Shown: one piece after another, positions 9,605 to 19,612 of the stretch
How the letters are laid out: every line of letters starts with the position of its first letter
Numbering within the stretch: the stretch's first letter is position 1
NCBI GenBank assembly: GCA_034698045.1
Contig: JAQGAU010000666.1
Span: 1 to 25,081, forward strand
Length of the DNA: 25,081 bases
Source: Paramacrobiotus richtersi
Taxonomy: Eukaryota > Tardigrada > Eutardigrada > Parachela > Macrobiotidae
Direction: 5' to 3'
Notes under the pieces: model-generated
Databases searched by the model: none
Told to the model about the DNA's origin: nothing
The model's input: the letters and a program-made list of their open reading frames with translations, nothing else
Position numbers and translations under genes: made by a program

Positions 9605-12600
9605 TCAGTTCAGGCTCCTGCCACTAGCATATGCAAGAAACGCCGCCAAGAGGCATACGATGGAGACTGCGGAAAGACCTGCAATGCAATCACAAATAAC
9701 GCGAATGCTTCAAACCCAGTCTCTGACCTTTGCTTGAAACTCACTGATTCCATCACATTTCAGCGCTTCGCCGCTCCATATCCCTTCAGCGGAGCAGATC
9801 AGTGTTTCGCTACCGGAAATTTTAGAGATACTTTCGTTTCGGCAGGCTAATTGGACACTTTCTCCGCTCATGAAAGAAGAATTTGACGTGATCACAGCTG
9901 ATTCGTCCAGAGTGGGATAACCACAACTGATCACTGCGATAAAACATAAATTACATAATTATACGTATGCTTTACATTTGTTGCTGGAAAACCCAACAAA
10001 ATCAAATGATCTGGATAATACAAAACTTTAAACACGCACACGATACATAACATGCTTTATAAGGAATGCTAATTGGATCTTCTGTAGAAGATCGTTAAAT
10101 CGTCCAATCAGATCTACTGTTAAACAATCGTCCGGTTTACCGTACCAATATTTGTCGATGTATTGAACTCCTCTTCCATAACTGCCACGAAGGTTTTCGT
10201 CGCTTGGCCCATTCGTAACAAGCCGGTTGTGGCAATATCAAACATGCATTCCGCATTAGAACCACACACTTCTTCCGCTTCTCGTTTCAGTGTTTCGTTC
10301 TGTATCTCTGGCGCTTCGAATAGCGGACGGAAAACGAGATTGTTAATGCTCTCGTATGTTTCCGGTGGTTGGTATTCGAACAGGGATTCTTCCCTTTCTA
10401 CTCTCCCTACAAAATTCTTCTTAATTCACATCAAATTGCTACATATATATACATTTCTCAAAACCTCGCACATGTTTCTCCGAACAGTGTAAAGATGGCT
10501 TCGGTACTGGAGTTCTGCGAAAGTGGAGCAGTTTGATTTCGCGGCCAAAGGTCATCGCTAGGATCATCGTTCCATCGGCCCAGTAGTCCAAAACTCTGCG
10601 AATTCTTGTAGTTACTGGGAAGAGATACTTGGAACTGGAGTACAGAATCCACTTCCTCGATCTCAACCAGGATACCCAGCGCTAACTGGGAGCTGACTTT
10701 CTTCAGAGCGGAATTGTTCTGCCGCTCCAAATGTATTATAGAATCTGTCAAGAATAGCAGCTGTTCTTCATATTTATCAACATGTGGGTTATTGCGTCTG
10801 TTGTGCTGACAGTTTATGAGCATACCGTCAAAAACAACCAATGTCGAAACCTCGTCGAGATCGACGCCTTCTCTGTTGAGATACATGTTCAAGCCTTCCC
10901 CACGTGAACTGATGCTGATCTGGACCGTCGTGTTACCCACGCGTAAGGCTATGCCGGACCATACCGTAGCGCGTAGGTCGGTTCCTACAAAGCTTATTGT
11001 TAGTTGAACGGGAAAAGAACTTTCACTTGCACATTAACTATAACGAGGAAAACGCAACACACGGCTGTGTTCGACCACACTGTATAGAGTGTGGGTCCAC
11101 GCTCAGGATAGTTTTACCGTTTACAAGCGACGAATGTTGTCTGTTTACCTTGAGCAGATTTCGCTTGGGCGGTTCGACCTTGAACCATAATCACATTCGG
11201 AATTTCAAGGAGGATGTATTCTCCCAGTCCGTTAAAAGTGTACCGGAATCCGTCGTATGTTTGAATATGAGGGTCGCCAAATCCAACAGCTAAAAAGCTT
11301 TATGTATAACGCGTTACTAATGCTGTAGTTTGAACAGTTCTACCTGGGCGTGGCGGTACGTAGCACCGCGACGATCCACCCTTTCTAACGTCCCTGAATC
11401 TTCTGCACCCTTGACTGTTCCAGTTCACCGTCCCGCAACACTTTTTCAACGGGAGCCTATCAGTTATCGCTTCCTCCAGTTTTTTTGCAATCCATACCAG
11501 TCCAGAATCCAGATCCCCTCCTTGCCGATCACCAACGAGCAACGTAACCCGTCCTCCACCGGGGTGGCTGTTAGCTAAAATGAGGTTAGCGTTGTCTCCG
11601 TAGCAGCACTGTTGTTGGTATTTGCGAGAAACTGTTGGGGCCACAACGCACAGGATGGAACCGGGGTTCTCGGCACAGGGACCTATTGGCCAGAAAGTGC
11701 TATCGGCTGTGAAGAAGCGGTTGCAGGAGCCGGTGCTCGTGAGGGGGCTTTCCACAGAGAATCGGGCACGGTCTAGGCGGGCTTGGTTGGCATTGGGTGG
11801 GCAACCGGGGAAGTCTTCGCAGTCATCGGAGTTGTACCTAAAAACAGTATAATTCAACTTTCGAAGTACACTGCATGTTGTACGAACGTATCAGGAAGTG
11901 TGATGCAAACCGGTAAACATATGCAGAGACGTGCCGGAACTTCGAAGATAAATACATTTCACGGGCTAAACTGAACTAATTCATCTTTACGTAACAAACT
12001 ACGTCTGTAAGAGAACACGTTACCAACAAAATATGCGCGTAATCTGAATGTACTAATTTGATTTTACGAAAGTTTCTAATGCGTTTCGTTCACGGAGAAT
12101 ACACAAACGAGCGAATGTAACCGAAAAGCTGCAAAGACCGCGAAGCCGTGAAAAGAACCAATTAGCTATGTTTACGTACTCGTATTCGAAATAGTTTACC
12201 TTAAAATTTCGCGCTCTGCGGCCGCCCAGCACGCACAGAAGTTCTCCTGCGAAGTACACCGCAGCACTTGCGTCATTAAGTTATGGCGTTGCGTGTGTCC
12301 CTCAAGGTATTTCGTCCAGTGATCACTATTGAATAAGCTCGACAGTCCCTTGTACAATGGGATAACCGCAACAGCTTCCTCGCCGAACAACGGCTGAAGT
12401 GTCCTTCGAATCGAATAAGTGAGCACTTTTCCAATATGCTCATACGCATCTGGAAGATCATCCCGGCTGGATGGACCAACCAATCGCTCCAAAAGGTCAA
12501 GGTCGAACAGTGGCGACCACAAGGATACGGGAAGAACAGTTCGGTTATACGTAGCACTATCCATCAAGGTTGCATTTTTCACGGTATCTTTCATGACACG

Positions 12601-15145
12601 AAGCGCACCGCGGAGAAATGTGAATTTTTCATTGGGAAAATCGGGTCGCTGGAGGGGGATTTTTGACAGGATGTTGATATCCATTCTGCCTGTGTTAAGC
12701 GCCGATGGAACCAATGGGATAAAGATGGTGCGGACATCTTTTGTGATATCAGAACCACTGCAGAAAAAGTAAGCTGTTGAAAAAATAAATCTCTAGGAAT
12801 TACGGTCAGTTTACCTAATGTACCATCCAATCAAATCAATTGCCACTTTGGAATCATTCTGTGCAGCATCCAAATCAGCATCAATTTCGTAGGGATTCCA
12901 CTGCAGCTGCATTTTCACTCGACCGACTTGAGATTCCCATAAGTGCTGGTCAAGCAATCTGACAGAATGTGTCGATTGATCTGGCGAGCAAAAAGACTAG
13001 GTCTACGTACGTTCGTTTCAACCAGGAAATCATGTATGTTCCAGTTACCGAATGTATATGTCGACATATAGGGAAACGAAGTGCCATTGTCTACCGAAAC
13101 GCTCAACTGAACCGTGCCGACGTATCCCGGAGTGGGCGGGACGCATCGCACTGATGTTGGACTGTGCTGCCTTCCCGGTAGACTGGCGCTCCCGAACTTG
13201 CAGACAATCTGGTCGGCTGGGGTTGCTTCATCGAAGCAGATTCCGCTGACGATGACCTCATTACCCCCCATAACCGGGCCGAACTTGGGACTTACGGAAA
13301 TCAAACTATCTGAAAGCGTGGTTACATTATTCTTTGATCCGCAAGAGTCCTTCGTACTTGGTAGCATTACTTGTCTGATTGCTGCAGTCTACCCCGACAA
13401 TCTCATCTCCATCCAACCGGAAGATCCAGCGACCAGGAACACCGGTGTTTGAATCGGATAATACGTTTCCCAGGCTGGCCGTTCCCGATCCTTCAATTTC
13501 CCGGTAATATTGGCCGTCAAATCGGTTGAATCCAGCTAATCAACAAACTTGGCGTTTAGTGAGAATCATGTTATTTGTAGAATTAACAAGCATAAGTACT
13601 GCTAACCGATTGCATGTTTCTCGTTATGGACAATCCATTGAAGTGAATCATAGTTAAATATGGAGAAAGAATATCGTCCATCGGTAGCCAGGACGATTTG
13701 AAACGTGTTTGTCGGGTTACTCTACAAGAAGATGTTCGGGGTTTTCAGGGACGAAAATACAAAAATGGGAAACTTTAGTCGTAAGTGGAAGTTAATTACA
13801 TACTGCACTACACGATGTTCCAAAGCGGACAACCTTGGAATACGTGAGGACAAGCACCCATTGGGCACGGAATGTCCGATAGCGTGCGTCATACGATCTG
13901 TAAAAATACGATAAGAATATCGCTGAAATTCAACGATGCCAGATTGTGTCATGCTGATTCGTTTGCCGAGTCATATTCATCTCAATGATTGATTTCCTGC
14001 TGCTAAGAACGCTAACACCGACTGCCGCAGACCGATATTGCACATGTACTCGTACATTAGTTACAAGTAAGTATTTTTGACCCGGAGTTACGAATATGGT
14101 GAGTTATATTGTTAGTTAGATTACAATGTGAAGGAACCCGTTTACATGTTTATCAAGTATATGTACTAGCCACAGGTATGATTGTACAGACTGTAACACT
14201 GTTGACCTAAAAAGTTACCATGAACTTAATGTGATACGGGTCCGATATATCATATCATTATATCATATCACCGATATATCATTAAGTCGTCGTATCACAT
14301 TAAGTACTGCATTTTCCATGAAACTGCATCATTTGGCTTATCAGTAAAGCACAGAACTTCCTTGCTAACAGAGGTTTTGGCTGATTTTTATCAAATCGAC
14401 GTTCGAGCAACCTACCTGATCTGGTTCGATATCCCTTGGAGTACCGGGGAGCCTTGGTCAGTTATCTCCCGGTAAAAGATATTGTTATTCAAGTTCCCAC
14501 CGGCTAAGCTGCTGCAGTCATGACGAGGATCGATATCCGACCAAAATGCACATAAAAGGGAAACACCTAGCACAGGAAAGTTGGATGGAACGAAGCTTGT
14601 GTATCCCTGGTTAAAGCTGATGAACCCATTGGTGCCTAACTGTAAATCAAATGAACAAACTTCGACAAGCGCAAGTACCGCGATTAGCCGCCAGGTAGAC
14701 AACTCGCGTTTCCTAGGTCAGCAGATTGGTTTTGCTCGGCGAATATAACATACTAGTAATTATAATAAACATACCAGAAAAATCATAACGACTGACAAGA
14801 CATCGGACCTCTTTGCATTTCTATGACCAGCAAAACCAGCAAAAATCACAACTATAAACAGTCTAAACGAAACCGGTAGCAATGCCATACATCGTTAGTG
14901 ACATCAAGGTTTTAGCGATGAGCGTTAAAAAAAATCCACTTGTTACTTACAAATAACTCGTTATAGGTGTGTTCCAGGAAGACAAACGGATGCGTAATGG
15001 CAACCTGGGCGAAAGCATCATCGGCCTTCTGTACCATCCGATCACCCACGGACTCGCCGAATGGCTCCAATGGCGCAGCCTGAACGGCAAACTGGAAAGC
15101 CAAGGAAACCCATAATAATGATTTCAAGAACACTTCCATGTTCAA
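9605..15145 (-). CDS. mesh: Mesh / SUSD2-like protein (NIDO-TIG-AMOP-VWD-sushi-TM)
   Basis: A type I membrane protein of 1149 aa. In insects Mesh is a smooth septate junction component in gut epithelium; a junction role here is inferred from family. Fourteen exons: 15145-14951, 14639-14416, 13897-13804, 13721-13607, 13535-13371, 13309-13049, 12980-12815, 12757-12200, 11837-11344, 11289-11149, 10984-10472, 10406-10146, 9933-9745 and 9678-9605. All phases agree (3450 nt). The domains are: signal peptide (1-23); NIDO (about 66-265; NTFQIVLATDG, GVPGRWIFRLDG); TIG (about 272-350; VSPKFGPVMGGNEVIVSG); AMOP (about 580-757; PGSILC, QQQCCYG); VWD (from about 758; GFGDPHIQTYDGFRYTFNG); a Mesh-type segment (FGETW, ESLFEY); sushi (about 1067-1120; SCGYP...C); a TM helix (about 1126-1142) and a very short tail. 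GDPH is the autocleavage motif known in this VWD type. A second Met at 15139 could also start. The least certain junctions are exon 6/7 and the last exon. Confidence 0.88.
14224..14305. repeat. 82-bp element with 15-bp perfect terminal inverted repeats
   Basis: ACTTAATGTGATACG at 14224-14238 is the exact reverse complement of 14291-14305. The interior is AT-rich and carries CCGATATATCAT twice (starting at 14242 and 14271) plus TATCATATCA repeats. It lies in intron 2 of the Mesh-like gene. It could be a tiny MITE remnant or an RNA hairpin; I could not see a target-site duplication. Confidence 0.65.
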
Positions 15146-16975
15146 GGTAGGACGACAGTACTGTCTTCACTGTACACCGATAAAAGAACAATCAAAGTAA
15201 GACATGAGCATGCATTCAAATATGAAGCTCGTTACCGAACAATCACCGCTTGTCATTCAGTTATCACCCGGATTATGTGGTTTATCAGTAGATGAGTCAA
15301 TCGAAACAATTGAGATATCAGCAAGTACGAGCTGATCATAAATGCCATTCATCCTGACTTGTTGCGATAAGGCTTTCGCGGATATTTATGACCAGTGATT
15401 AGTGATTACTGCTCTGACCACGCCTTTCGGTCAACCCTGTGCAGCTCTCTAGAAGGCAGTACGTAGAAGTATCGCGCGTCGGCGCATCTTTACAGACAGA
15501 CAGGTAGATAAAGTCGCTCATTGTCGCTCGAGTGAACAGTCATACAACTCAATAAACTTCGGTAGATAAAGTGTCGCACCCATGGCTTACAATTAGTCAC
15601 GGACAGGGACGCAAGCGAAATCGTTCTTGAAGGAACTTGGACACAGAATTCGGGAGAATAATGGGAATCCACGAACAATGGAATTCCTTCGTCAACGGAT
15701 AAGTGTTGAAATCCAGAGAGGGAATGGCATCTGCGTAATGGGGACGGTAGACACAAGCAAGGAACTGGAAGATGTATTTATGTGCTTTAACGTGTAAAAG
15801 TGGTTGTTTTGTGCTTGTCTCTTTTCTGACGTCTCTTTTGGAAACTCGAGGTAGTTCTCATGATCATGTGTTGTCGCTCGCGAGAAAAATGGACCATTAA
15901 AATTTGTAATTATAAAAAAAAAAAAAAAAAAATTAGTCACGTACCGAATTACCCACAGATGCGCGTTACATAGTCATACACGGCGATCACAGTTCACATT
16001 CGAGACACTGGCGCTCCGTCCACGGCGGCTCCTGTAGTCTGCAAATTCGCATGTAAAAAATGAACGGCTGTAGGAGCTGTTCGTGTGAACCGGGACAGGC
16101 GGGTCTGAAGCGTTTTACATCTAGCTTTGCGTCTGATGCTTTTTGATAATAAGTTTCATTATTTTAGCCATACACAGTGACACATTGCGAGCGAAAAATG
16201 GTTAAAAAGTATTTTCCAACCAGACATTTGTGTTAAGGTTATCAGAACAATAAAGCAGCGTAATCCCATTACATAATGTCAACACAATGAAATTTACAAA
16301 AGTTTTCATGTTTTTTTGCTGTTTTCTTGACACTTTTGAATTTTGATTAACTCTCATCCCAGCAACTTTGTTACTGAGCGCAGGAGTGCACCGGACCCTC
16401 TCATGGTTTTATACGACACTTGCTGTAAACAGTTCAGTGCATACGACAAAAATCAGACAACAATGAATTTATTATTTATTACGCTTGACGTCGGCTACAA
16501 ACTAGGGAAAGCCCCTGCACGAGGTGTTGTATGTATGGCACATCCCGTACCGGTGCACCTGTACGACATTTTGTTTAAACAGCCATTCTCTCAAAATGCT
16601 GGCTGCTTCAGACCAACACAGTATCCACATGGTTCCGTTGCGCAGTGCTGACGATGTAAGTGAATTTCCCGGAATCAACGTTCAGTGCATTTCCCTTATT
16701 TACCCAAACCCGATCGTTTCATGCCTCGCTGACGCACTGCGTCAAGTGTCATTTGCGGCGCGCTTATGGTAAATTAAATTTGAAAATGTTTTGTGACCTG
16801 AACATGCTTTTGCAAACCTCATCACCATCCTACTGCGTTTTGCCCTAGATTATGCTTACTAAAGTTTTCGCAAAAATACTTTTTTTATCTCGTTACTCTC
16901 GGGTTCAAGGGTTGTAATATTCACCGGTTTTCATTTTCAAAATAAGGAATTTCGATAAACTATCACAAATACAGT
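15146..16975. other. Divergent intergenic region between the Mesh-like and GR-like genes
   Basis: The two flanking genes are transcribed away from each other, so both promoters should lie here. I recognise no defined core element. Frames at 15490-15756 (-), 15692-15940 (-) and 16343-16651 (+, 102 codons) look like chance: no domain, no signal peptide, no splice partner. A run of 19 A lies at 15914-15932. Confidence 0.5.
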
Positions 16976-18419
16976 ATGTGCGCGTCGCCCAACGTCATTT
17001 TGAAGCCGAACTATAAATCTGGCTTCCTGTACACTGTTCTGCACCCAATCATCATTGCAACGAGAATAGGAGGTCATGGTGCGCATGACCTTTTTCGCTG
17101 CCGAACATCTCAGAAGAATCATCAGGCAGCGCATCATTTCGCAGAATGGCTAACGGCCGTCTGGGCAGCACTGCTGATTATTGGACAGTTCATGTTATCA
17201 GCCAGCGCGTTTTACAATCACTCTCGCCAACCGTTACAGTCCACATCGGATGTCATCGGTACGGTTAGCCAATGCTGGAAATATCTCATTCAGTTCCTCT
17301 GTGTGACCTATTTGATTCTGGTATCCAGGAAATACATTGCACTGGTGCAACGGCTGGACATTTTGGCACAGCCGTTTGTGACGTTCCAAACGAAACTCAT
17401 CATTGTAGGAATGACCGTGGGGTTTCTTGTTTGGTACCTTGGGTTGTTTGTTAACGATATCGCTCATGAAATCCCTGACGCTGACTTCATAACATCGAAA
17501 AAGCACGTCTCGTGTTATTTCTTCGGTTATTGCAAGGAAAACCAACTTGAATCGAAAGTGGGATGGATAATCGGGATTATTTTCACCATCTGCGATAAAG
17601 TGAACGCGCTAACCAATATCTTTGTGCGAGTCATTTTTACAATGGTAATTATCGCGCTTGGTTTATGTTATCGCTCAATCATGGTTCGAATCAAAAACGC
17701 AAGAAAAGTGGAGTCTCACACAGTATACAAAGAACCCATTGGTTCGCACCTGGATTTCACCAAATTTATCGCGGATTTCGATGTTATTCACGGACTTCCG
17801 GTGTTATTCTTTATCATTCTGGATATTTTAATCATCCTAAGCTGGGTTACTCATCTCAAGGATGGTGAATTTTATCCAGTCAGCATTGCGGCACAGAGTA
17901 TTTTTGATCTGGTTATGAGAGCTGTGAGCTTTATTTGGGTTAGCGAACAGGTAAAGTACAACACAAACTGTATACCAAACTGCTTTGGAATTGCCCATTA
18001 TGTTGCCCGTCATATTTTCAGGCGCAAGCTTTTAAGCCGATGCTGGAAGACTATCTGCATCATCACGGACATGAACTAACCGAAAACGACAGGATGCAGG
18101 CCTATTTTTACCTCCAGCGCATGACTAGTGCTCCTGTGGAGTTTTCCCTAGTTGGAATGATATCCATCAATCGAGCATTTATTGCAACGGTAAGCAACTC
18201 TTCGTTCGATTATGGCCTTACAAGATTCAACGACCACAAGAATTTGTTTACACCCTCGTGTAGCTCGTCAGCATTTTATTGACATATGTGCTGTTCATCT
18301 GGGAAGCAAAGGATCAAGGAATGGGCACACAGGATCTGGACAGAATCGGTGGACTTATCCAGAACGCACTGAGAAATGCTTCGTTTCTTTACCGACTCCA
18401 CAATGTAACGAATAGCTGA
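16976..18419 (+). CDS. Gustatory-receptor-like 7TM protein (GR/GRL, 7tm_7)
   Basis: A 432-aa multi-pass membrane protein in three exons: 16976-17950, 18022-18189 and 18264-18419. Both introns are short (71 and 74 nt) and phase 0. Hydrophobic segments lie near residues 58-79, 97-117, 140-160, 194-230 (one or two), 273-291, 300-322 and 382-397. The C-terminal third carries the family pattern: an amphipathic loop, then FSLVGMISINRAFIAT (366-381), then LVSILLTYVLFIW, where TY (388-389) begins the family's TYhhhhhQF motif in TM7. Here the Q and F are replaced by E and A, so the motif is degenerate. Known GR genes have phase-0 introns near the C-terminus, the last just before the TY motif; both introns here fit. 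The role is presumably ligand-gated channel or chemosensation, by family only. No signal peptide is expected. ATG 16976 is the first in-frame Met; a small upstream exon cannot be excluded because CAG precedes the start. Confidence 0.72.
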
Positions 18420-18505
18420 ACATTACACCGGGTACCTGGCGTTAAAGTGCGCTTTTCTGCCATTTCCGCGTCATATAAATTACATTCACTCCTGTCATTT
18501 ATCAG

Positions 18506-18688
18506 CCAAAAAAAGCACCGGCGCCTTATCTAGTTGATCGTTTCCAGATCTGTTCGCGTTGGGTGATTTACAAGCAACCGCTAATCAGCCTGATGCGGTA
18601 CGCTGCAGCAGAAGCTGCTATGTTTTCTTTAAACAACTTTGTTAATTGGCGTGGCAGTATTATGCTCTATGCCGCCGCGTGCACGTAA
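18506..18688 (+). pseudogene. Isolated GR-type exon, probable relic of a tandem copy
   Basis: An excellent acceptor (pyrimidine tract, then TTTATCAG) opens a phase-0 frame of 60 codons that ends at TAA 18686-18688. It contains MFSLNNFVNWRGSIMLYAAA, similar in shape to FSLVGMISINRAFIAT of the upstream GR-like gene. The FSL triplet sits at codon 40 here and codon 41 in exon 2 of that gene, both counted from a phase-0 acceptor. There is no matching first exon between 18420 and 18505, and no TM7 exon follows. I read it as a decayed duplicate; an alternative 3' exon of the GR-like gene or chance are the other options. Confidence 0.35.
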
Positions 18689-18753
18689 CTTAGCAAGATT
18701 TACACTTCTAGTTAGATAAAAAACCGCATTGATAGAAAGCTAATGTCAGATAC

Positions 18754-19475
18754 CTTAGTCGGCACACAAAATTTTATCGTAATACCTTCTGCGCATACGC
18801 ATACTAAGCCCATGTAAAAAAACACATCACGAGAACAGGCAAACCAAGCTTGGCGACGCGGAGCTTCGCCAAGTATTTCGCTTTCCATTATGACTGTATG
18901 GGTAGTTGCAGTTAGGCCAACTTCTGCGCAAAATCTTTAACAGAAAAGGGTTTTTTTTGTGGCTGAACTAATGAAGCCAATTAGTTTTATAACGTAATTA
19001 AGCTTATTCCCGGCAGGTCGGCTGTATAACGTTACTGAATAATGAACTAGATATAAAGCATTTGCAGTTTTCGATCAAATGCTGCGATAGCTGATTGTTA
19101 CTTACGATAACATGTCCAAACAAGGCGCTCACAAATGCTTTGTTTTTGCAAATTCAGTATCATTCGGCCACCAACCCCGGCCGTCTCATCAGTAACTGGC
19201 GTTCGTATCGGTCTAGTGACCTTTATCAGTTTGGCTGCGTATTCGTATAAGAACTTATATACCATCTTTACAAACACTACCTCATACGCCTGTAGTATAT
19301 GTTCATTACACTGAAAGAAATCAAGCGCTGCACCAAATGCATAAGCGGGCCACTTTATTCGTAAGTAGATCTCGTGAATAATTTGCAATGTCTTTCTATC
19401 CCGATGTGTTTCTTTTATTTTAGTAATAAGTGAAGGTGTATTTCGATATTCACACTTACAATTAGCTGATGCCAC
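18754..19475 (-). CDS. Doubtful two-exon minus-strand gene fragment
   Basis: A 125-codon open frame (19475-19098) ends in a strong donor (C|GTAAGT; exon end 19106). The next minus-strand acceptor with a good pyrimidine tract (GCGCAG at 18924-18929) opens a phase-compatible frame of 56 codons (18923-18754), itself ending at an AAG|GTATCT donor. The first part is rich in aromatic and aliphatic residues (KMVYKFLYEYAAKLIKV), and the second contains a possible membrane helix (VFFYMGLVCVCAEG). I recognise no family and found neither a start exon nor a final exon. It would lie head to head with the Cry-like gene. Chance is quite possible. Confidence 0.2.
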
Positions 19476-19612
19476 AACGTGTCGTGCAAAGGTTGTGTCT
19501 AAACAATGATCGCCAAATCAGCATAGCGTAGGACGTTGACCCTGCCGCAGCTTTCACTAACAAAACTAATATTGATTTTAAAAGCTGAAATTTGGTTGAT
19601 TATCATGTTTAG

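Noticed and set aside
10458-10471. Alternative donor AG|GTTTTG at 10464 for Mesh exon 11
   Set aside because: It leaves phase 2, which the next acceptor (TTTTGTAG at 10407) does not fit. The donor at 10471 gives phase 1 and restores FGETW, a conserved sequence of this family.
12941-12961. Acceptor TTCTGTCAG near 12960 for Mesh exon 7
   Set aside because: In the phase left by exon 6 it leads quickly to a stop. The CTCGCCAG acceptor at 12981 has a better pyrimidine tract and stays open.
15914-15932. Run of 19 adenines as a sign of a retrocopy
   Set aside because: There is no coding-like sequence immediately upstream and no target-site duplication that I can see, so a simple A tract is the plainer reading.
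16343-16651. 102-codon plus-strand frame
   Set aside because: No domain, signal peptide, membrane segment or splice partner; frames of this length are expected by chance in 25 kb.
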